Of a stretch of 64,000 nt of DNA, positions 28,917 to 41,374 are shown one piece after another. The stretch lies in assembly GCA_963725275.1 (NCBI GenBank), contig CAVRXS010000006.1:434001-498000 (forward strand), written 5' to 3'. Made by a program: the position numbers and the translations under genes. The stretch is from Bog-756 sp963725275. Lineage in GTDB: Bacteria > Actinomycetota > Acidimicrobiia > Acidimicrobiales > RAAP-2. How positions within the stretch are numbered: position 1 is the stretch's first letter; every line of letters begins with the position of its first letter. The notes beneath the pieces were generated by a model that saw only the letters and a program-made list of their open reading frames with translations, did not search any database and was not told the DNA's origin.

Positions 28917-29657
28917 TCAGAAGCTCAGGCTGCTGTGCGCAGGGTCGATGGTCGAGGTCACGATCAGGTTCGACGAATTGTTGATCTGGTAATAGAGCGT
29001 CGGGACGGTGGCCGGGGCGCGTGCCGGAACCAGGTGGGTTCCGCTGACCTTGCCCAGGCAGACCCTGAGGGTCGAGGTCGCACCCTTGTACGGGCTCGCC
29101 GAGGGGGCGGTGATCTTGCCGGTGAGCTTGAAGCCGACTTCTTTGCCGAGACCGGTGGTCCCGGTCCCACAGCCGCTCGACGTGGGCCCCTGCGCGGAGA
29201 CTGCTGTGTTGTGCGCGGTGTAGGACGTCCCTGAGACCGTGAAGCTGAGATTGGGGAGCGACGAGAGCACGGTCGAAGTCCCATTGGTGGTGTAGTTGTT
29301 CCACGAGTCATATCCCCGCTCGCCAGCCACGCACGCCGGGTTCGAGGTCGGCGTGCCCGTCCCGGTGCAAACGACCGTCGCCATCTTGATGAGCACGTTC
29401 GGCAGCGTCCCGGAGTGGGTGCTGCCGCAGCTGGTGCCGGCCAACGCGCTACCGGCGGTCTTCGCCGATTTGATCGTTGCCGTTGTGGTCGAGCCGGCCT
29501 TGGACAGCCCTGGAGGCGCGAACTCGAGGGTTGCCGTCACCGTGCAGGTGATCGTCGCGACAGCACCGGCTGGTGGCGCCGTCCCCACCAGGGCCACCGT
29601 CCCTGCACTCGCCGGCATCGCGATCACTGCAGCGACCAACAGCAGTTTGCGGATCAT
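28917..29657 (-). CDS. Secreted protein of the MIRKLL family, member 2 (unknown function)
   Basis: A 246-residue exported protein with signal MIRKLLLVAAVIAMPASAG and likely cleavage after PPAGA. Six Cys are present in the mature part. Shared with member 3 are PACV followed by ERGY and an aromatic (residues about 117-130), GFKLTGKIT, CLGKVSGT and a C-terminal TIDPAHSSLSF that parallels TIDPKESTLNIA. ATG 29657 has GGAGGAG 9 nt upstream; the frame runs 31 codons further but that part lacks signal-peptide character. Composition and pattern suggest a beta-sandwich surface protein; I cannot name it. Confidence 0.82.
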   Translation of the reverse strand: MIRKLLLVAAVIAMPASAGTVALVGTAPPAGAVATITCTVTATLEFAPPGLSKAGSTTTATIKSAKTAGSALAGTSCGSTHSGTLPNVLIKMATVVCTGTGTPTSNPACVAGERGYDSWNNYTTNGTSTVLSSLPNLSFTVSGTSYTAHNTAVSAQGPTSSGCGTGTTGLGKEVGFKLTGKITAPSASPYKGATSTLRVCLGKVSGTHLVPARAPATVPTLYYQINNSSNLIVTSTIDPAHSSLSF

Positions 29658-29791
29658 TGCGTTTGCTCCTCCGTTTCCCCGCGATTCAACGGGGCCCGAA
29701 GTCGCTGGCTCACGCTCCCAAGCTTGCTGTCCCTCTACAAGAAGTGCCATGGCATCGAACGCCGATCCCCGCTCATCTTGCCACTCGGTTG

Positions 29792-29818
29792 AACGAGTCG
29801 GACTCCGCGTCCGTTACA
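29792..29818 (-). promoter_or_regulatory. Candidate ECF-type promoter of secreted protein 2
   Basis: TGTAAC (29818-29813) and CGTT (29795-29792) are separated by exactly 17 nt on the minus strand. Alignment with the region before member 3 shows further identity around and just after the -10 (CCGAGT.GCAAGA). A GATGTGAC copy lies about 27 nt upstream of the -35. The predicted leader to ATG 29657 is about 130 nt. Confidence 0.6.
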
Positions 29819-29941
29819 GCCCATCTTTCTGTCAAACATCGACTGTCACATCACACCTCCGGTTCCGACTCCGTGCAGTCCGCGCCGGGTCTTCCCGACG
29901 GCCGGCCCGTTGGCACCAGTGGACCTGGATGCCACTGGACG

Positions 29942-29975
29942 CGATGAGGACGGGGCCGGAGCCCCGTCCTCATCG
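29942..29975. terminator. Repeated hairpin, copy 3 (after secreted protein 3)
   Basis: Perfect 15-bp stem CGATGAGGACGGGGC with CGGA loop, 51 nt past the stop of the gene at 30026. Without a T-tract it could act as a terminator, an mRNA-stabilising 3' structure or a protein-binding palindrome. Confidence 0.8.
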
Positions 29976-30025
29976 GTACAACTCCGATGCGCGGTACCCG
30001 CCTGATCAGCGGACACCGGAAGGTG

Positions 30026-30775
30026 TTAGGCGATGTTGAGGGTGCTCTCCTTCGGGTCGATGGTGGCGGTCTTGACCGTGATGGTCGAGCCGGCCGTCTC
30101 TCCCTGGAGGAGGTTGTAGGTGAAGCCCGGCTTGGTGGCGCCGGTCTGGGTCTTGTCGTTGGTGCCGGTGATCGCGCCGATGCAGACGATGGCCGTGGTG
30201 GCAGCGCCACTGTACGTCCCTGCAGTGGTGATATTGCCCTTGAGCTCGAACCCGGCCTCCGTACCGTAGGTCGCCGACTTCGGGCAGACATGCGTCGCGA
30301 CGCAGCCCGAGGTAGTGCACGTCTTCGATGTGTACGTATGGGCGTTGATGGTGAAGGTGATGGTCTTCACACTCGTCCCGATGCTGCTCGCACCACCGGT
30401 TTGGTAGGCCTTGAAGGAGCCGTAGCCGCGCTCAGTGGGGTGCCCCACGCACGCCGGGACCTGGGTGGTCTCACCGGAAGCGCTGCACAGGGTATTGGTG
30501 GACTTGATGCTCAGTGCAGGTCCGGTGCCGGTGCAGGCGGTCGAGCCAGCCGTGTACGTCTGTGCGCTCACCGCTGTGGTCGAGGTGGTCGCGGTCGTGG
30601 CATACCCATTGTGGGTGAGCCCGGACGCGCCAGCGAAGGTGATCTTGCCGGTGTCATGGCAGTTGATCGTCGGCCCCACTGCGCCAGCAGGTCCCGCGGT
30701 CGCGACCAGGGTCACGGCCCCGGCGCTCACAGGCATCGCGATCGCCGCAGCGACCATTAGCAGTTTACGGATCAT
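30026..30775 (-). CDS. Secreted protein of the MIRKLL family, member 3 (unknown function)
   Basis: A 249-residue exported protein. The signal MIRKLLMVAAAIAMPVSAG ends near AGPAGA; the mature chain is Thr-rich with eight Cys, including CTTSGCVATHVC. Motifs shared with member 2 are PACV, ERGY, GFELKGNIT, CIGAITGT and a C-terminal TIDPKESTLNIA. ATG 30775 has AAGGAG about 9 nt upstream within a conserved CGCGGGGGAAACGAAGGAGC leader end. The gene is a stand-alone unit with its own promoter and hairpin. Function is not recognised; extracellular adhesion or matrix is the simplest guess. Confidence 0.82.
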   Translation of the reverse strand: MIRKLLMVAAAIAMPVSAGAVTLVATAGPAGAVGPTINCHDTGKITFAGASGLTHNGYATTATTSTTAVSAQTYTAGSTACTGTGPALSIKSTNTLCSASGETTQVPACVGHPTERGYGSFKAYQTGGASSIGTSVKTITFTINAHTYTSKTCTTSGCVATHVCPKSATYGTEAGFELKGNITTAGTYSGAATTAIVCIGAITGTNDKTQTGATKPGFTYNLLQGETAGSTITVKTATIDPKESTLNIA

Positions 30776-30918
30776 AGAGTTGCGCTCCTTCGTTTCCCCC
30801 GCGTTTCCACGGACTCTTCGCATCGGGCGGCCATTCCCCCCGAGATGTGCTGTACCCCCAGCCAGAAGCCTCGCGGCACCAAAATGGCGATCCTCATCAG
30901 CCTCTTGCTACTCGGTAC

Positions 30919-30945
30919 AACGATCCGGACGCGCGATCCGTTACA
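30919..30945 (-). promoter_or_regulatory. Candidate ECF-type promoter of secreted protein 3
   Basis: TGTAAC (30945-30940) and CGTT (30922-30919) on the minus strand with a 17-nt spacer, matching the elements before members 1 and 2. The leader to ATG 30775 would be about 140 nt. The element lies outside the duplicated unit and therefore is missing upstream of the pseudogene copy. Confidence 0.6.
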
Positions 30946-30975
30946 TCCGACCCGAAGACCTTCTGGCAGGTTGAC

Positions 30976-31015
30976 CGTCACATCGATCCGATGAGCGTCA
31001 CATCGATCCGATGAG
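30976..31015. repeat. Two perfect tandem copies of a 20-bp repeat
   Basis: CGTCACATCGATCCGATGAG occurs at 30976-30995 and again at 30996-31015. The repeats begin 31 nt upstream of the candidate -35 of member 3. Each contains GTCACATC (GATGTGAC on the gene strand), also found upstream of the member 2 promoter, so they may be activator binding sites. Confidence 0.6.
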
Positions 31016-31102
31016 ACGGCATTCCTAGCCCATGAGCGGGCGACACCGGCCCCGGGAGGCGGCTTCGGTGGTCCGGTTCCGCGTCCTGGGCGCTCACGGA
31101 CG

Positions 31103-31136
31103 CGATGAGGACGGGGCCGGAGCCCCGTCCTCGTCG
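31103..31136. terminator. Repeated hairpin, copy 4 (after the pseudogene)
   Basis: Arms CGATGAGGACGGGGC (31103-31117) and GCCCCGTCCTCGTCG (31122-31136) with a CGGA loop; 14 Watson-Crick pairs and one T-G mismatch (wobble in RNA). It begins 51 nt past the end of the decayed copy, the same distance as copy 3. Confidence 0.75.
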
Positions 31137-31186
31137 GTACGACTCCGATGCGCGGTACCCGCCTGATCAGCGTACACCGGAAGGTG

Positions 31187-31931
31187 TTAGGCGATGTTGA
31201 GGGTGCTCTCCTTCGGGTCGATGGTGGCGGTCTTGACCGTGATGGTCGAGCCGGCCGTCTCTCCCTGGAGGAGGTTGTAGGTGAAGCCCGGCTTGGTGGC
31301 GCCGGTCTGGGTCTTGTCGTTGGTGCCGGTGATCGCGCCGATGCAGACGATGGCCGTGGTGACAGCGCCACGGTACGTCCCTGCAGTGGTGATATTCCCG
31401 TGAGCTCGAACCCGGCCTCCGTACCGTAGGTCGCCGACTCGGGCAGACATCCGTCGCGACGGCAGCCCGAGGTAGTGCACGTCTTCGATGTGTACGTATG
31501 GGCGTTGATGGTGAAGGTGAGGTTCGCGACACTCGTCCCGAGCTGCTCGCGCCCTGGGTTTGGTAGGCCTAAGGAGCCGTAGCCGCGCTCGTGGGGTGCC
31601 CCACGCACGCCGGGACCTGGGTGGTCTCACCGGAAGCGCTGCAAGGGTATTGGTGGACTTGATGCTCAGTGCAGGTCCGGTGCCGGTGCAGGCGGTCGAG
31701 CCAGCCGGTACGTCTGTGCGCTCACCGCTGTGGTCGAGGTGGTCTCGGTCGTGGGTCGTACCCATTGTGGGTGAGCCCGGAGTGCCAGCGAAGGTGGATC
31801 TTGCCGGTGTCACGGCAGTTGATCGTCGGCCCCACTGCGCCAGCAGGTCCCGCGGTCGCGACCAGGGTCACGGCCCCGGCGCTCACAGGCATCGCGATCG
31901 CCGCAGCGACCATTAGCAGTTTACGGATCAT
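31187..31931 (-). pseudogene. Decayed secreted MIRKLL-family protein, member 4
   Basis: The first 35 residues and the ribosome site are identical to member 3, and the last 50 residues also match, but between them about ten small insertions and deletions shift the frame repeatedly. Examples are GGTGATC becoming GGTGGATC, loss of a T in the AGCCGTGTACG stretch, loss of an A in CTCAGTGGGG, and loss of two bases in GGCCTTGAAGG (plus-strand readings). No GTAAC-N17-CGT promoter is found upstream. This looks like a promoterless duplicate that is degenerating, although a locally poor consensus cannot be excluded. Confidence 0.8.
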
Positions 31932-32249
31932 TGAGTTGCGCTCCTTCGTTTCCCCCGCGTTTCCACGGGCTCAAAGTCAGGTGGCCGGTGCCCCCCAACA
32001 TGGCATGACCGAACGGTTTGCCCCGCGGTTATGCAGAGCTGAGAACTCAGATCCCCCCGGACGCCCCTCTTCGGTAGCTGAACCATAACTGCGGGAGACC
32101 CCTATTTCAAGGCATTGCCGAGCCCCTGGGGTCCGAGGTGCAGGGTGGTTCCTCACAATTGACGAGGTAATTATCCATCACGCTGCGCAATCGGGAGTTG
32201 CAGTGCCGACCAGTTGGCAAGGGGCATGTTTACCCACAGAAAGAGCAGC
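31932..32249. other. Intergenic region between ligA end and pseudogene
   Basis: This 318-nt stretch holds the shared ribosome-site segment of repeat unit B at one end. The rest is less GC-rich than the genes and has no open frame of note. I see neither the family promoter nor a hairpin with a T-tract after ligA. Confidence 0.4.
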
Positions 32250-37977
<5,728 letters not shown>

Positions 37978-38071
37978 GGTCCAAGTATCCCCCAGCGGTG
38001 CCGGGTCATCACTCGCAATCACCCATCCGCCGCGGCGGATGGCACCACTCCGGGGTGGCCGCGATCCGGGA

Positions 38072-39439
38072 TCAGCCCAGCCCGAGGACGGCGGGCAGGT
38101 CGAGCCGCCGGACCTTGCCGGTCGCCGTGCGGGGCAGGGCGGGGATCCTCGTGTACTGCTTGGGGCGCTTGTAGCCGGCCAGCCGCTCGGCGGCCCGGGC
38201 CTCGAGGGCGGCGATCACCGCCTCGCCGCTCGCACCGGGAGCGAGCACCACCGCAACGCAGACCCGCTGCCCCCACCGCTCGTCGTCGAGCCCGAAGACG
38301 GCCAGCTCGGTGACGCCGGTCACGTCGACGAGGGCGGCCTCCACCTCCGCCGGGTAGACGTTGACCCCACCGCTGATGACCAGGTCGTCGCGCCTGCCGT
38401 CGAGGGTGAGGTACCCCTCCTCATCGAGCCGGCCGAGGTCGCCGACGGTGAAGGCGCCGTCGCGCCATGCAGCTGCGGTCGCGGCCTCATCCCGCCAGTA
38501 GGAGAAGCGCGCGAACGGCGGCGGACGGCACCAGACCATCCCGTCTGCGTCCACCTCGAGGGTGCGCCCCGCCCGGGCGCGGCCCACCGTGGCCGGGTGC
38601 TCGAGCCACTTGCCGGGCGGGCACACGGTGAACTGACCCTCGGTCGATCCGTAGAACTCCCAGAGGACGTCGGGACCGAGCAGATCGATGGCGGCCCGCT
38701 TGAGCGGTGGCGGACAGGGAGAGCCGGCATGGACCAGGAGACGGAGGGCGGCGAAGCGCGACCGGACGCTACCCGGGTCTGCAAGCAGCCGGGCGAGGGC
38801 GGACGGGGCGAGGAACGTTGTGGTCGGGACGGCTCCCGATCCGCCGTCGAGCGCCTCTCCCGCCGTCGCGGCATCGAAGGCCGGGAGGATCACGCACGTC
38901 CCGCCGCGCAGCAGGGTGCCCCCGGCGAACCGGATCGACACCGAGTGGTACATCGGCGAGCAGACCAGGTGAACGTCTGCCGGTCCGAAGGACCAGAGGT
39001 CGGCCTCGTCGGCGAACGCCGCCGCCGCGGTCGGAGCGTCCCAGAGACCCGACCACACACCCTTTGCGCGCCCGGTGGTCCCCGAGGTGTAGTGCATGGG
39101 CCGCGCCAGTGGATGCGGTGCGAGTGTGGCGGGTGGGCCGGCATCCAACCGGTCCAGCTGGTCGCGATCGAGCACCGTGAGCGATGGTGCTGCATCCTCG
39201 AACAGGACGTCCCGCTCCCGATCGAGGAGGGTGGCGTTGAGCAGGACCGGCACGATCCCCACCCGAAGGGCTCCGAGCACCGCGCAGAGCAGGCCGGCCG
39301 ACGACGGGAGGCAGAAGGCCACCCGGTCCCCCTCGCCGAGCCCCGCGTTCAACAGCGAGCCGGCTGCCCGCCTCTGGGCGTCCTCGGCGTCCGCCGCTGT
39401 GAGGACCTCGACTCCGGATCTGAGGGTCCGTGCAGTCAA
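38072..39439 (-). CDS. AMP-dependent acyl-CoA synthetase / ligase
   Basis: A 455-residue adenylate-forming enzyme. Motifs are MHYTSGTTGRAKGV (P-loop-like A3), WEFYGSTEGQ (A5), VGDLGRLDEEGYLTLDGR (A7/A8 hinge) and the C-terminal PRTATGKVRRLDL with the catalytic Lys (A10). It activates an unidentified carboxylate, probably a fatty or aromatic acid, as acyl-AMP then acyl-CoA. The protein is shorter than typical FadD because the N-terminal subdomain is compact. The TTG start overlaps the MFS stop (TTGA). Confidence 0.88.
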   Translation of the reverse strand: MTARTLRSGVEVLTAADAEDAQRRAAGSLLNAGLGEGDRVAFCLPSSAGLLCAVLGALRVGIVPVLLNATLLDRERDVLFEDAAPSLTVLDRDQLDRLDAGPPATLAPHPLARPMHYTSGTTGRAKGVWSGLWDAPTAAAAFADEADLWSFGPADVHLVCSPMYHSVSIRFAGGTLLRGGTCVILPAFDAATAGEALDGGSGAVPTTTFLAPSALARLLADPGSVRSRFAALRLLVHAGSPCPPPLKRAAIDLLGPDVLWEFYGSTEGQFTVCPPGKWLEHPATVGRARAGRTLEVDADGMVWCRPPPFARFSYWRDEAATAAAWRDGAFTVGDLGRLDEEGYLTLDGRRDDLVISGGVNVYPAEVEAALVDVTGVTELAVFGLDDERWGQRVCVAVVLAPGASGEAVIAALEARAAERLAGYKRPKQYTRIPALPRTATGKVRRLDLPAVLGLG

Positions 39440-40728
39440 CCCGACCCACCAGCCGCCAGTGCGCCGGCCGGATCCACCGCCTGCGGACCGCTGGACGAGG
39501 TGGGATCGCCGAGCGCGTCAAAGAGCGCCGGGCGGACGAGCATGAGGACGGCCAACACGATGAGGAGGATTGCGGCCCCCCCGACGGTCACCGGGCGAAT
39601 GCCCCGGGTGTCGGCGATCCACCCCTGGATGACCGCGCCCAGAGGGTAGATGAGACCCAGCGCCATCATGTAGATGCTGAGAATGCGACCTCGCGTCGCT
39701 GCCGGGGCCCGCAGTTGGACCACGGTGTTGAGTCCCGAGAGCACGAAGATGTAGCCGGCACCGACCAACACGAAGGCAGGGACGGCCGTGGCGAGCGAGG
39801 GTGCGAGGCCATACGCGACGAGGAGGCACGGGAGGACGAGAAGGGCCACCCGCAGCACGGACAGCCGTCCGAACCGCGCGGCCAGCGACGGCAGCGCAAG
39901 CGCTCCGGCCACCGCACCGACCCCTTGTGACGTCACCAGAACGGCGGTCACCAGCCCGAGGCTCCATCCCGCGGGCCGCTGGACGTGGGACATCGCCGGC
40001 ACCAGCGCGATGAAGGGCGAGGCCAGCAGGGCCACGACGGCGATCAACGCGATGGCGGCCCGGCAGCCCGGCTCGGCCCGGGCGGCCCGGGCGCCCTCCA
40101 CGATCCGCCTCCCCATCGAAATGCGCTCGGCCTGACCCACCGGCGGCGGGAGGCGGACCATCAGCAGGGCCACGACCACCGCGCCGAACGACGCCGCGTT
40201 GACCCCGAAGACGAACGCGTAATTCTGCGTGAGGAGGACGAGGCCGGCGAGGGCGGGACCGATCACCCGCCCCAGGTTGAACTGGGCAGACGAGAGCGAG
40301 ACCGCGCCGAGGAGGTCTTCGCGCGGCACCAGGTCGGGGACCATCGCCTGATAGGCGGGAAACCCGATCGCGCCGGCCGCTCCGCCGAGGAAGGAGAGCA
40401 CGACCAGCACCTCCGGAGGATCGTGGCGGACGGCGGCGAGCACGGCCAGGACGACGGCGAAGGCGGTCTCGGCCAAGGTGGTCACGATGAGCCAGCGGCG
40501 CCGGTCGAGCCGGTCGGCCAGGGCTCCGCCGACGGGAGCCAGGAGTCCGATGGGCACGAAGCCGGCCGCCGCCACCAGACCGGTCCATCCGGGCTGGCCG
40601 GTCCGGGAGTACACGAGCACACCGAGCGCAACCGTCTGCATCCACGAGCCGACGTTGGAGACCAGCGCGGCCGACCAGATGAGGGCGAAGTTGCGCGAAC
40701 GCAGCGGACGCAGCGAGGTCAGGGCCAC
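39436..40728 (-). CDS. MFS transporter, EntS/MFS_3-type exporter
   Basis: A 430-residue permease with 12 predicted helices. The N-terminus LRPLRSRNFALIWSAALVSN and VGSWMQTVALGVLVYS are diagnostic of the MFS_3/EntS exporter group, and GGALADRLDRRRWLIVT is motif A. Related proteins export siderophores or macrolides; the substrate here is unknown. GTG start; its stop overlaps the acyl-CoA ligase start, so the ligase product may be linked to what is exported. Confidence 0.88.
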   Translation of the reverse strand: MALTSLRPLRSRNFALIWSAALVSNVGSWMQTVALGVLVYSRTGQPGWTGLVAAAGFVPIGLLAPVGGALADRLDRRRWLIVTTLAETAFAVVLAVLAAVRHDPPEVLVVLSFLGGAAGAIGFPAYQAMVPDLVPREDLLGAVSLSSAQFNLGRVIGPALAGLVLLTQNYAFVFGVNAASFGAVVVALLMVRLPPPVGQAERISMGRRIVEGARAARAEPGCRAAIALIAVVALLASPFIALVPAMSHVQRPAGWSLGLVTAVLVTSQGVGAVAGALALPSLAARFGRLSVLRVALLVLPCLLVAYGLAPSLATAVPAFVLVGAGYIFVLSGLNTVVQLRAPAATRGRILSIYMMALGLIYPLGAVIQGWIADTRGIRPVTVGGAAILLIVLAVLMLVRPALFDALGDPTSSSGPQAVDPAGALAAGGSG

Positions 40729-40789
40729 GGCCCGAGGTTACCGGGGAGGGTCGGAGGTACGGATGGGGCACCGCCCCCCTGGAGGCCGC

Positions 40790-40909
40790 CTACTGGTCGG
40801 GCTTGATCTTGCGGCGGGGTCGCAGGGCGAACCACCAGATGCTGGCCATGGTCGCCAGCACGCCCAAGGCGGCCGCCGGCTTGGCGATCTTGCGTGAACG
40901 GTCGGACAT
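40790..40909 (-). CDS. Small single-helix basic membrane protein (39 aa)
   Basis: ATG 40909 to TAG 40790 encodes a 39-residue peptide: basic N-terminus MSDRSRKIAKP, a hydrophobic stretch with two tryptophans, and a basic tail RPRRKIKPDQ. The flanking positive charges and one helix suggest a membrane microprotein. It lies 61 nt upstream of the MFS gene in the same direction. No Shine-Dalgarno of quality is visible, so it remains a candidate. Confidence 0.5.
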   Translation of the reverse strand: MSDRSRKIAKPAAALGVLATMASIWWFALRPRRKIKPDQ

Positions 40910-41374
40910 CAGCCAAGACGTTAGTCGGCGGGGACATACCTTCCGATTGCTCCGCGCTCGTGCACCTTACTGTCCCGTTTCGTCGCATCGGTTTCTTCCT
41001 CAACTCCTATCTCCTCCATAGGCCCTCCTTACGCGGCGCCCGCACACTGGAGAGGTGAGCACGCAACCAGTCCCTCACCCCCTCTTGCGGTACTGCCATT
41101 GGTACTGCCGGCACTCAGCCGCCGCGCCGATGGCCTCGACGCTGACGCGTCGTCCTGCCGTCCACACAGCCGAGTTGGAGGCGTTGAACCCCGGACACCG
41201 ATCCCGGGGCAGCGGCGTTCCACACGACAGGGGTTCAGCGCCTCCTGACTCGGGCCCGCCGAGCGCCCCGGAACCGCCGCAAGATGATCCTGCGTTGCAG
41301 GAAGTGCTGCATTGCAGTGATCCACACGGCGCATGGGTGATCCTGCACCGTCCGGCCGCGGCACGCCGATCCGG
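40910..41374. other. Intergenic region downstream of the gamma-glutamyl ALDH
   Basis: A 465-nt gap without a convincing gene. It contains a long inverted repeat (41177-41245) and two small palindromes, CCTGC-gtt-GCAGG (41289-41301) and CTGC-att-GCAG (41307-41317). It may encode a structured RNA or simply the terminator of the ALDH operon. Confidence 0.4.
41177..41245. repeat. 16-bp inverted repeat with 37-nt loop
   Basis: Left arm GGAGGCGTTGAACCCC (41177-41192) pairs with right arm GGGGTTCAGCGCCTCC (41230-41245): 15 Watson-Crick pairs and one wobble. The loop is GC-rich. It lies 130 nt beyond the ALDH stop, with no T-tract. Unlike the 24-32 kb hairpins it has a long loop, so a structured RNA is possible. 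Confidence 0.6.

Larger units (their letters stand above)
29658..30025. other. Intergenic region upstream of secreted protein 2
   Basis: This 368-nt gap holds the ribosome site and long leader of member 2, its candidate promoter (29792-29818), a GTCACATC copy (29845-29852) and, at the far end, hairpin copy 3 belonging to member 3. No additional gene is apparent. Confidence 0.5.
29937..30812 (-). repeat. Direct repeat unit A (intact copy)
   Basis: About 876 nt, covering hairpin 3, the whole of secreted-protein gene 3 and its ribosome site, are repeated with high identity at 31098-31968. The repeat ends just before the promoter of member 3, so only copy A has a promoter. Confidence 0.85.
31098..31968 (-). 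repeat. Direct repeat unit B (decayed copy)
   Basis: Second copy of the unit at 29937-30812, about 871 nt, separated from it by about 285 nt of unique sequence. It has many small indels and substitutions relative to copy A, while the hairpin and the signal-peptide end are almost unchanged. Confidence 0.85.

Noticed and set aside
24400..32000. Mobile element or integron-like cassette array based on repeated hairpins
   Set aside because: No integrase or transposase, no target duplications, and each hairpin is placed like a terminator after one gene family; kept only as a regulatory or terminator element.
40910..41374. tRNA or known structured RNA
   Set aside because: No cloverleaf, no TTCRA-type T-loop and no CCA-end pattern; only the long stem is supported.
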